Of a stretch of 64,000 nt of DNA, positions 45,402-58,600 are shown in pieces (the first letter of the stretch is position 1; every line of letters begins with the position of its first letter). Under the pieces are notes generated by a model, which saw only the letters and a program-made list of their open reading frames with translations, did no database searches and was not told the DNA's origin. The stretch comes from Dasypus novemcinctus (Eukaryota > Chordata > Mammalia > Cingulata > Dasypodidae). The stretch lies in assembly GCF_030445035.2 (NCBI RefSeq), contig NC_080677.1, forward strand, positions 156,613,169 to 156,677,168. The letters are read 5' to 3'. Both the position numbers and the translations under genes were made by a program.

Positions 45402-48400
45402 CTGAAAAATAAAACAAGGCATTAGAACCTGTGGTCATGTAAGTGTTAACAGAAAAACGGAACTTTTAACTGCAAAATATTTTTTTCAAATAAAACGAAC
45501 AATCACTAAGACTAAATAATTAAAAACTGCCTTAAGCCTACAATTAAGATGATATATGCTGGGGGGGGTATATGGGAACGTCTTATGTTTTTTAATGTAA
45601 TGTTTTGTGTAATCTATTAACTTAAAAAAAATTTTTAAAAAAAGGAAAAGTTAGATAAAAAATAATTAAGAATAAAGAGGTAATAATTAGGAATATTAAA
45701 AAAAAAGATGAAATATCCATTCAATAGATGATATAAGTATTAGGGTGACAAAAGTTAGAATGTCTCTTATTTTTCTCACACTATCTCAATAATGAAATTG
45801 AACACAGATTTAAAGTTAAAGGTTTCCATACTCTGTCAATATATTTTTAAATAGTAGTAGGTATTAAACATAAGATCAACCTCTACTGTATGTTTTCTGG
45901 GCCACAACACAGTAAGATTAATTAACTAGGTTTAAGAGACCGATGTGAAAAACAATTCTTTCATGTCTCAAAAAATGGAGCTTCATCAAAGTCCAACTGA
46001 CATGTATATTTAAAACAAAAAATACAACACAAACTCCACATCTAAACTAGACTCTCCTGGGCTTCATGAGGTCTTTCCTATTATGACCCCCTCAAGTCTT
46101 CTGAAAACAACTCACAGCTTATAGCAGGGAATTTAGCATAAGCACATACTGGCTTGATATTTCCCTAAGGTATAATAAAGAAGAGTATAATTTCCTAAAA
46201 GCCAAATGATCAAGTTTATGAAAGCTAAACTGGTGTATGCTAGAACTACTTTCAGAACAATCCTACAATTAAAAAAAACTCAGTAAGATGAAAATATATT
46301 ACACAATACAACTTGCTGGATAACTAAATTCTAGCTGTAACTGATACAAGGACAGTATAAATAGTAATTGGAGATTTCAATGGAAACAAACTCCTTCAAA
46401 TAAAGCACTACCCCCCATTCAAAAGAGAGGAAATGTTTATAATTAGTTGTTGCCCACAATTAACATTTAAAATAATTAACATATTACCATAAAGGAAAAT
46501 TTCTTAATGAAATCTATTATGTTCTTCAGTCTAATTTAAGATACATAATTCTAAGAAACATAAAAAACTTATTCAGTGAGAAACTTACCTTTGCTCTCGC
46601 AAAGTTGCTTGAATTTCACATACCCGAACTAAAGATCTTAAATTTTTTAATTCAGTACAAATTTCTGACATGTGAACGCTTCCCATGTTATGGGCTTCTT
46701 CACGCAATCGTGAGGCCTGTAGTAATGAAATGAAAATCACATAAAATATAAATCATATTAACATAAACTAAATACTAAATTTTTATGAGTAAAACCTAAA
46801 ACCAGTATTACAGGATAATCCTCTTCCTTTCAATCCACAAATATGCTGGTGAATCTAAGGGAAAAGCTGATTTTAAGAAACTGGCTCTAGTGACACAAGA
46901 TTCTTATTTTAAGATTTCCCCTTTGGATTTCTTGAAGAAAATAAAAGTATTTCTAATCTCAGGATAGATAATATAGAACTAGTATAAAGGGATTCATGAT
47001 TTGTGTATAATAAAAGATGCTGGGTCGGCCAAAGGTGTTGTCATTCCCGCAAATTCAGGCATAGTATTGAAAAAGGGCCTCACTATACTCTTATGTCATG
47101 AGATGTACTACATATCTCTGTAAACTTTCAGAATGTTCTAGTTGGTCAGTTCTCTGATAACAGAGAAGTAAATGGCTACAATTGCAATGTTCTACATTCT
47201 CTCATTCCAGAGCAAAAATGTTTCCTAATTTCTGGTTGCTAGTCTAGTAGGACAGTCATTAGGTTAACAGTTTTAACAGCTCTGAAACTACCCAAGTGGA
47301 AAAGTGGAAAAGCACACTAGCTTTGAACCATATCGCTGTATTACCTGGGTGACCTTGGAAAACCTGATCTGGTCTTAAGGACTTCATCAATAAAACAGGA
47401 AAGGATTATCTGTACTGCTGAGCAGTTATAAGAAATGGAGAAGAAAATCAAAACATTTGACAGTGGCAGCCATAATAATTTTAATATTAAAGTATTTTAT
47501 GTGAAAACCCAAAGTTTCACTAAGTACTATGTAAGTATGTGGCAAATATCAAATATGGGGAACACTCTACTTAAAAATTAGTTGTTTTTAAATATAGCTT
47601 GAGTTCAGTGGTCCAGATTAGATTTTTCTAAAAGTAGAATTAACTTTTATTTTCCTAGTCACCCAAGTATTTTCCAGTATTTTAAATCATGCAACATACC
47701 TGCTTCTCTGCATGATCTGCGGGCCATCCTTGAACATGTTTTATGAGATTTTCATTGAAGTGTGCTGCTAGCGTAGGTGTTAATGAACATGTAGGTCGGG
47801 CAGATGAATTCTGTGGTACAACTGTTGCATTTGATGCGTTACTACTAGAAGTATGATTTGGACCCGGTGATGGACTTCGCTGGCTACTAGAGGAGAACAC
47901 AGAATTGAATGTGTATTGAAAAATAGTTTGTAAGTATCCTAAATCATCTGGTAATACCTTCTATTAATTTAAAGGTTTCCGAATTCGTAGGAAAAATTTG
48001 TTAACATGACATGACGTGACATAACGTAACATAACCAAAAGTATATTTGTATAATGTATTTCTCCATAACACTTTTGGGGGAAAAGAGAGCCTCTGAACA
48101 CTAGTCCAGGGTTAAATTTACAATAATTGCACTCTCCAAATTTGTCAGCAGAGCCCGTCAAACTTGTATCCATGAACACCAATAAGAATGTAATTAAGAA
48201 ACTGATGCATTTTAAAAGCTGTCGACACATCTGAGAATTGTTATCTTATATACATTTAGATAAGGAGAGGAAAAAATACTATGGCCTTTGACTGTTCAGC
48301 ATCAGAACCAAGCATCAGAGGGTGAAAGTAATGTGGAGCAAAATATAGGCATTTTATTGGGTAGTAGTGAATAAGTACTGTGGCAAAATAAGACCCAAAA

Positions 48401-51400
48401 AATAATGCCCTGAGACTATTTTCTTTTAAAATTGGAAACTTTGGGCCAGGAGTTGGGAATATGGTGCTGAGAACTAGAAAGTTAATCACCCAAGATGATT
48501 TCCTACCTGCTGCACCAGACTGAGCTCTGAATGATTTTCAGTTATTTCCCAAAACTAAAATCTACCAAAGGACATAAGAGTTTTCATCACTGAGCTTATT
48601 TAAAATACTACTGGACCCTCTAAAGACAATCTGAAAGAGCAATGGCAACATTGCTAGAGAAAGTAGAGAGCTTCCCATGGTGATTATTTTAAAGGGAACA
48701 ACTTTCATTTGGATATAGAAATTCTGAAATCATTGTTTAGAAAATAAAACCAACAGTTGGATTATTCTGACAACTTGTAGCACTAATAAAAAGAAAACCA
48801 TTCATTCAACAAATTTCATTTAAACTTGTACTGTTCATTACCAAAGAAAAGTGACACCACAACACAGTGCTATATAACTACCTAAAACACAATCTGTATA
48901 ATGTCAAGAGTTGAAGTCATTAGGAAATCCTGAGTTTCCCAAGTTTTAAATTTGAAATTCTGGTTTCACCAATATACTCACAAATCTGAAACTGCTATGA
49001 GAAGGTTAAAAATGATTTAATTCCAAACAAAGTATTGTAAAAAACATTTGTGTCCTCTTTGTACGATTATCACATATTTTTAGTTCCATTATATACCGCT
49101 AAGTAAAATTCTACAGAAAAACATCCACACAAAATAACCAAGACTTCACTATTAGTGACAACAATCTACTTGTCTTTCTGAATTTCATAATACATAAAAC
49201 TGACTTGGGCTATCCATGGACCCTTCCCAGATTCAGTTCTATTATACCTACATTAAAACTTTATAATATTTGAATAAATACAACAAACCATATTGAAGGC
49301 AAAGAAAAGGTTGTAGTCTCAAAACAAACATCAACTTACCTTGAGCGCTGAAGACTTCGAGGAGAGACAGGTTCATGACCCTGCTGCTTGTCAGCAGTCA
49401 CAGGCTGCTGAGTGGCCGATTGTGAAACTGGTCCTTGCTTAACTACTGGAGTACTAACCTGCAATTCCAAAATCTGGTGAGATAGGAATCTATCATTTAA
49501 GGAAATAGCAGGGAAGCTAGATAAAAGCAAAGTTTCTAACACCCCTATTATTTCTATTTGTTAGTGAAATTTTAAGTTGTCTTAATTCCGTTCAATAATT
49601 ACATTATTAATGATAAAAATTTAACACAAAAATTATTGGCATTTAGGTTCTTAAACCATTCCTACCTCTCACCACCCAAAATCTAGTTAATAATCTTAAA
49701 CACTGTAAATTTCTGGAGTTTGTAAGAAGTGGAATCACACAAGTTGCCAAAGGTCACAAGAGCTAGAAGATAATCAAAATTTGAAAATTAAATTTCTTAA
49801 TAAAAAGGCCAAAGTTCAGTTATTTTAGTAGCACAACCAGCATAATCAGTTTTCAATTTTCAGCCCAGTGTTTATTCCAATATGCTACAATGCCTTCTCT
49901 GATTTTTTTGTTGCTTCTATTACTAATAAAAAGAAATCTGTATTACCCATATCATACAGCTAGTTGTGCAGACTTCAACCAAATTTGGAGGGACTGTACA
50001 GACTGGTCTGTCAAGGAACGAGCTACAGGCCATACAGAATTCAATTTGAGAGGTCTTCAAAGAAATGTTACCCTAGCCAATGGGGATACATATGAATTCA
50101 AATTCAGAAGCCACAGAGAGAAAACACAAGCAGTTTTAAATATATGCCCCAAATTAAAGCACGAGGGCAGATGGAGCCATCTGTGATTAAGTCGCATTAG
50201 CAAATCCAAGTCACATCCTCTACCAGGAGGAATGGTTTTCTTTCTTTCTTTTGATTATTAATAATTCTCCCAAACAAACAGGAATACTATCTAATAGCTC
50301 TAGCTCTGAATATTATCTAACAGCTCTAAACAAAAGTATTCTTATAAAGAACATTTTTATAACTTCCACATTAGATCACATGCCCAATTCTTTTTAAAAC
50401 TGGAAAAAGGTTTTGAATGCAAAATGCTGGCAGCCATTGACTTCATAATTTGAAATGCCAATTTTATAACTGACTCTAACAACCACTATCACCAACATTT
50501 ACTCACTTTTAGCCACCACGTATTATTCTCTTACAAAACAACCCTGAAGGTAAGTTTTTAAGCTTTAAAAATATTTCTTTTTGCCAAAAACTGATTTTGT
50601 CTTCCAACAAAAAGTACAGGCAAATAATAAGCAATCACATATTAAACTCTAAGATTAGAATATAGGATTTAAAAAACCAATCTAGAGTTCGGGTGAATCA
50701 AGACACTGAACATCACGCACAGATCAATGGCAGAGACAGGAAAGGGAAGAGCCAATAGGGAGGCCTTAAAGCTCATCTACCAACAATGTGAGTTATGTTT
50801 CAACACATCTGTATTCTTAGATTTCTGCTTAAGATTTTATCTGGATAAAGAATTCTCGGCATTAAAGTTTGAAACAGCTCATTGTTCTACAACCAATGTA
50901 AAAATAATATTCTCCCACATTTACCACAAAGAGTCAAAAAATTCACTTGTATACAGTGAATTCCAAACCTCTCAGTTTTTACTGCTGGCACCTTAAAAGG
51001 TCAAGAACAAGTACAAGTAGGGTTTAATGAATTCTAGATAAGACTCAAAAATAAATGACATGGTACAAAAGTTGACTGTCCCATTATGAGGTCCTATTCA
51101 GAGTAGCTCAGTAATAGGGACTGTGGATTCAGAAAGACCTAGGTTTAAATTCTGACTCCACTACTAAAACCAGGCATAACTTCTCTCAAGTTCAATTTTC
51201 TTATCTATTAAATGAGGCAAATACTTGCTTCTCATGATGTAGAAGTTAAATATAATGCATGAAATGCTCTTAGCACAGAGAACAACTCATTTCTGAAACA
51301 AAAGTATTTTAAAGTCACTAGAAAAGATATCCTCTCATGTCTTTTTGAAAATTCCACAAATATTAAGGCCCACCTAATATACTCTCTTTATCCCTCTTAC

Positions 51401-52559
51401 CATGCCACAAATCCCAAAGCAAACAAAGGGACTAAATTAGACAGTGTATAAAAGTGGCACAGATGCTAGCCCTCTCCTCCACTCCTCAATGAGATGAGAT
51501 TTCCACCCTGCATTTCTTTACTGCTCACCCATTCTTCACTCCATTACCACCTTATACTGATAGGGTCTTTCTCTATGATAAATTCTAAAACATTAAACTA
51601 ATTTCCCAAAAGTAAGTGCTACTTTTCCAAATTGTCCTCAACAACAACATACCTTTGGCTGTGATGAAACGGGAGGAGTACTAATCAAAGGTTTGATAGG
51701 GACTGTGTTAGTTTGAGGTGTGCTTATTCTTGGAGACACGTAAGATCTTGGGGATGATGCATCAGATGTTAAAGACATTGGAGATTGATTAGATGGCTGA
51801 GCTGTAAAAGAGTGAAACAACTAATTTCAAATAAACCAAAAACCTGTATAATATAAGTGGGAGATTATCTCTCCATATGCCCCATACTCCCCAAGAGAAA
51901 ATTTATGAATAAGTCAGCACCTGAGATACTATATGAGCCCCCAATTAAATGAGCTGGACTCCCTATGCATGCTGAAGATAAGCACACCTAGCATGGCCTT
52001 CTCTCTTTCTTTCTGCCCTCTCCTTCTCTTCATGAGACTGCAGCAGAAAGCTAAGCCTGAACCTATTATCAAGGGAAAAGTCACCTTAGTATCTCTTATT
52101 TCTTCTTTCTCTGCTACATTTAGGCTTAGTTTTCCCCAGTCTCTTGCTTCATGAGGCCAGCCAGAGGATTTAAGAGCCTTTTCACCATTATACTTCAATT
52201 TTAGACCACATATTCCTGTTCAGTTCATCATAATTCTGAATTAGGGATGGTCCACATAAGAAAGAGACAGTGACACCTCCCATTTGTTCCTATGTGTATC
52301 TCTCTCCATCGGATACCTTCATGGAGAGGACATATAGCTCATCCAAGGTAAGGCTTGGTCATTTTGGCATCCTCTAGCCAAAAACTAACATCAACCTGAA
52401 CCAAATCTCAGTTCCTGAAATATATGCAATGTTTCAGAGACTGAAGCATATTAGTTTGTTTTGCAGTAAAAGATTCTATTAAGAAAAACTCTAAGTTAAA
52501 CTATACTATAATACAGATAAGATAAATGTCAAAGTCTGTTCATTTAAAAAGGTAAATAA

Positions 52560-52604
<45 letters not shown>

Positions 52605-55600
52605 AAAGGTAAATAAAAATACTATGGTATGTTAGCTATACAAAAATCAAGCAAAATAAGTAAAATCATTATGAGGTACTTAATCTCTCCGAAGACTAAT
52701 AAAAATTTTGCTATTAATTCCAAAGCAAAATAAGATAGATTCTAGAAATATCTAAGAATATGAGTACCTTGTGTAGAAAGTTGAGCAGCTTGCGAAATCA
52801 GAGAAGTTATGTTGAAAGCAGAGGGTCCAGCAGTCAGAAACTTATGAATTATAGACTGCAGCGAGGCTTGTGTCACAGCTGCTGTAAGAACTGAAAACAT
52901 ATTATTTCCTAAATTCAAATAGAAACACTGAGGCATATGTGCCATTAGTAACAACTTGGGAATCCAAAAGGAACCCAGAAAAGAACTGGAGTGTTTCAAA
53001 CTACAAGTCTCAAAGTCAAGTCTAGAAAACAGGAACAACATAATGAGTCCAAGGAGGAAAAGAAACATAATGGTTTTATAGCAAAGGAAAAGCTATAATA
53101 ATGAATTTCCTTTACGCTAAAAAAAGGAGATGTTCAATTAAAGAAAACACTACAGAGTGTTCACTGCAACTTCCAATACTGCCAACTATCTAGTCATATA
53201 TAAAAAAAGTGCTTAGTGCATTACTTGGAATTAGCTGGTTAAATGGTAGCTATTTCATTTCATTGTTTTATCAGACAACCTGACCACTCAAACCATACCA
53301 ATGCCTACTCATCTTTTAAAATCAAATACAAAAAAGGCAGGTCCTTAGCAAGATCATGTATTCTCTAAGCACAAGATCTTTTATTATCAACTTTTTCTTA
53401 TGTTATGGTTTCCTAAAACTATTTAAAAGTCCTACTTTGAAATGTTTACCTGCCAAACAAGGCAATGATGGTATGGTTACCTTAGAGAATAAAATCAAGA
53501 GAAAAGTTGAAACCAGTGAGACTAGAAGACTAATGACCAAGTAACCTGATGTAGCACTATTTTTAGGATAAAGAAAGAACTAAACCACTTAATACTACTA
53601 TTAAATATGTGAAAATGTGCACAAAGAGAAACTGACTATTCTAAACAGAGAATTTTGCAATGCTATGTGCTCTTATGATTTAATGTTTGAATCTGAATGG
53701 TTTGTGAGTCAGATCCACTCGTTTCAGACCTCTTCTCAGAGGCTGGATGCCTAAATACTTCAGTAACATATAAAGCAAGGTTAGAATCAACCAATGGATT
53801 GTGCCCTTTGGATGTATTGTATGCTTTATTGTAAATATGTATCAATAAAACTGATTTGTTAAAAAAATAGGGAAACGGACTTTGGCCCAGTGGTTAGGGC
53901 GTCCGTCTACCACATGGGAGGCCCGCAGTTCAAGCCCCGGGCCTCCTTGACCCGTGTGGAGCTGGCCCATGCGCAGTGCTGATGCGCACAAGGAGTGCCG
54001 TGCCACACAGGGGTGTCCCCCGCGTAGGGGAGCCCCACGCGCAAGGAGTGCACCCATAAGGAGAGCCGCCCAGCGCGAAGGAGGGAGCAGCCTGAAGGAG
54101 GGAGCAGCCTGAAGGAGGGAGCAGCCTGAAGGAGGGAGCAGCCTGCCGAGGAATGGCGCCGCCCACACTTCCCGTGCCGCTGACGACAATAGAAGCGGAC
54201 AAAGAAACAAGACGCAGCAAAAAGACACAGAAGACAGACAACCGGGGGAGAGGAGGGGAATTAAATAAATAAAAATAAATCTAAAAAAAAAAAAAATAAA
54301 TAAAATAAAAAAATAAAAAAGTCAACCAATGTAACTCTTCAGGAAAAACAGCAAAATTTTATCCAGTACCTTTCTGCCAAGAATTAATCCAAGTATTGTG
54401 AGAAGAAACTAGCTGAATTCCTATTCTTATAGGAATTAGAATAATTTTTACATTCCAAATAATTACCCTCTTCAAAAGGTCTTTAGAAATATGCTAAAAC
54501 TGGTTTTTACAAATACTCTTTACTTTTTACTTATTAAGTGCAGAGAATGGCTTACTTCTTGAAAAATGTATAGAAAATCCAAGTACTGCTAACTCAATTA
54601 CACTACCAAAAGGCCTTCACCTATAGGGGATATGAACTCCATATTCCAAAGACTGAAGTTCAAACATGAATTTCGAAGTGAGAAAAAAACCATTCCTAAA
54701 ATAGGGATTTTACAGATTATGTTATTTTTCAGTGGAAGTGAGTTTTTAAAAAATTATCACCATGAAAACTTACCTTCATTTATTTTGGATATATCCACAT
54801 TAGAATTATTAAGCTGCAGTGTGGCTTGCAAAGCAGGAAGCAACTGTCTGAGAAGATTTGGGTCCTGAAGTAAGGGAGGTATTGGTGACTGTGGGACAGG
54901 TGAAACGGGGACTGTGGGAACAGATGTTAGAGGCGCAGATGTGGGATTCAGTCCAGAGGCAGAAGACGTGGAAGGAGTTGTGCAAGAATGTGATACCGAT
55001 TTGTCTCCTGATGTAGATTCTAAACAAAAAGGAGACAATAAAGTTGGAAAAAAATTACTTGAATAAAGGAAACTAAAACCAACATCAAATAATCATCTCT
55101 CTTATGCCAGGCACTGAACACAAGGAAATTTCATTTAATCTTCACAAGGTGGCAACACAGTAAATACCTGACTTGAATAATGAAGCAGGTATTTTTTTAT
55201 ACCTATTTTATAGGAGAAATCACCGAACAAGAAAGATTATGTAACTTGTTTGAAGTCACAAAATCTCACAAAGACGTTAATCAACCATACATATCCATGC
55301 CCGAGCCCCATAGTACCACTCTGTCTAGTAGCAATGTGCCTCATGCATTGTCTATGTTAACTACACATTCAAATAAGCTTCAATCAGGATAAATGGACAA
55401 TATAATCCATATAATCTGAAAAAATAAAAAGGCAAAAAATGTTTATGACCACAATAAAACCTACCTAAATTTGACAATGGCCTTAAATACAAATCAAGAT
55501 AAGAACCATGGTGGTTACCCCCCAAGTAGGAAGCAAATGTGGTTAAGGAGTCAGACTCATCTTCAACTTTGATACTAATACTTGAGCTTACATACTCCCA

Positions 55601-58600
55601 AAAGCTATGAGATAGTAAGAGGCAAGAAACTACTAAACAAATAACAAAAACACTGCTAGAAAAGAGTTGACCTGTCAAATATCAAAGCTTAATTAAGAAA
55701 AGAAAAATTTAAGGTGGATTAAAATTTTGTATATGTATTTTCTTCTGTGGGTATATATATATATGTATATATGTCTTAGAAATGATTAAAGGAAAGCGTA
55801 GGAAGATCTTGTTGACATCAGGAAGATTTCTAAAATTATAAAAAAGCAAAATCATATCCAAAGTATTAGTAAGCAAAGTATTAAAAATTCCTCTAAATAA
55901 AAAAAGGCAACTATATAAAAATGAATAAAAGATATGAAATGAAAAGATACATTTCACAGAAGCAGCAGCCCTGGAATGGCTACAAACTGTAAGAAAAGAT
56001 GCTCAACCTCAATATACAGGAAAATGTAAATTAGAACCAACAAAATATACTTTTTATACTCATCAGATTGGCAAAAATTAAAATAAAACCGATTATTAAA
56101 TATTGGCGAGGGTGGAGTAATGGGAACATTTAATATTTCTTGCAGAGAATAAACTGATACAAACACAGTGGAAAATAATTTGGTATTATCTAGAAAAGTT
56201 GGAAGATACATACTTCAGGATATGTAATTTCCATTAGTTATATACCCTAGAAAAACCCTGACATATAATTAATCAGGAAAAACATTCAACAATTTGCCTA
56301 ACAGCATTATGCTCATTTTATTTTAGCACAAAACTAGAACCTAACTAAATGTGTACCAACAAGAGAATTAATAAACTATGATATTTTCATATCATTAAAA
56401 GTGACTTATTAGAGAAAAAAAAAGAAAAAAAAGAAAGAAGTCCTAAAGGGAGTATCATTCAGAAAACTGAAGATGTTCACACATATTCTCTTACAATACT
56501 GGCCTAGAGTAAATATGTAGATTTGCTGAAATAGCTTTAATTTCCCATACAAACCCATTTCTTGAAGATGTTCAAGCTCTTAACCTACATCGTAAGACTG
56601 TCAGGAGCACTGCATTTGACTATTACACTGCATACTCCCTATGACAAGGATTTGATATTCATATTTCTGTTTTTCTTGATTAATCATGATCAACTTGGAA
56701 GGTCTAAGACATTAATTTTTTTGTAAGGCAGACATTTTAAAGGATCACCCCTGAATCTGGCAGACCACCTATCATCTTCACCTTAGTTGTTTTGGATTCA
56801 CAAATATAATAAGGAACCTGAATGAAATGACAAAAAGAAATTTTTCCCTTGTGAATATCTGCCTTCAGTTATTATATTTTATGGAGGAAGTTAGACTATA
56901 TATTTGCAGTTTTTGAAATAGGAAGGTCTCCAGACTATATCCCTTAAAATTATTTTATACATAGCTTATGGGCATCTTGATTAATGTTTTCAATGAAACA
57001 AGTTCTATATTTTTATTTACAGCATATACAATTAAATTAGTACTTATATTCCTCTTTGGAATTGCCCTCATTCTTTTTGTTACCTCTACTGCAGATTTTC
57101 TTGTGCTTTTAATGAGGTTTGGAGAAGGGTACAAGGTGTTTCCAACTTTGTTTTGGGGCTGCCAAATCTAGACACAGACTTGAAAAGTTCAAAGAGCTTG
57201 AAAAGTTTTTAGTATTACCCTTCAATCCAAACAAAGGAAACTTCAAAATAGAAAACTAATACACATCACCATAAAGAATAAGACCAAGTTAGTTAAGTCA
57301 ATATTTATGGGACTTGGGCAAGTAACATTTCTAAGGGCCAGAATTTCTATTAAAATATTTGATTTTGACTGTTAGAAAAACTAATGGTTATCAGCACAAC
57401 CAGGTTTTGTTTGTTTTCTAACACAGATACCTGGGATTTCACTGTAGATCTAATGAACCTGGCCTGGGAGGTCAGGAATAAGTAGAGCGTATAGAAAAGT
57501 TCTATGAGTGATTCTGGCAGCCCCTGCTGGTTATGAAAAACCATGAGAGAACCCTCTATGGTTGCTTACAGCTTAAAAAAACAAACAAAAATAAAAACAA
57601 AATAAGAAAATATCTTAAAGTACAGCATGGAGAATTGAGTGGAGTAAAGAGTAAAATAAGGACAGGAAAGCCAAACCCTCTTTTCCAGGCAGAACTTCAG
57701 CATATTATTTTTAAACAGGCCTTCCTATCCCTCAAAAAATATACCCATGCAAATACCCTTCTAAAGGATACAGGTTAAATCTTTTTTATATTATTTGCCT
57801 CAATCTATATATATAATTGAGAACTGAATTTACTAATACAAATATAAAATACTATCCTTAGAAGCAGTCTTAGCTTTACCATTAGAATATTACAAGAGAG
57901 AGAAGTTTTATGTTTAAGGGGTTAGCTGGGTGCTGCTCCTCTGTGTTCAAAAGACCCTACAGATCATCACATTACCTTGTACTTCTATTACATGGTTTAC
58001 TAGCTCTCCCTTCAATTAGAGCAGGATCCTTCAAGAGGAATGCTGTTGTACTTATCTCTGTAGCCCTGATGTAAAATGGGACATGGTACCAAGATGACAT
58101 CAAACCTGCTTGTAGAATGGATGTCCAACTCTGCAGCACAGGCACACATGCACATACATAGGAGCTTGCTCTCTCAACTTCTAGGCCAATCTTTTGGATT
58201 GGTCTCAAAACTGATAATGTTGGAAACAAAACTACTAAAAAGAACATTAAAAAAACAACAACAGAGCCAGTGCTTGTATTATACAGATATTAAGAGAATA
58301 AATGGAGCACTATGCATTACAAAGCTATTTAAACAGGCTCTTTCTGCTGTTTATGAATACCAGCCTCCATTCTCATTCTTTCCAGTGCAAACTTCTCCAA
58401 GCATTCAAGAAACCTATCTGAAAAAAAAAAAAGCCTATCTGACTTTAAACATTCTTCACAGTCTCTGGCAATGTAGCTCTAGTATTTTGATTCTTTTTTT
58501 TGTGTTTATAATCTTTTTGAGGACATCTAGTGGCCTCTTACTACGTTATTTTAAAATTAAGTGAACCAAGTCATGGGGACTCTGAGGTTTCCATGACTTG

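Noticed and set aside
48001..48036. Pentamer-like ACATG repeat
   Set aside because: Too short and imperfect to be more than ordinary simple sequence.
49890..50186. Plus-strand ORF of 98 codons in a WAC intron
   Set aside because: Looks mildly protein-like but has no match I can name, is antisense to WAC and lacks any supporting signal.
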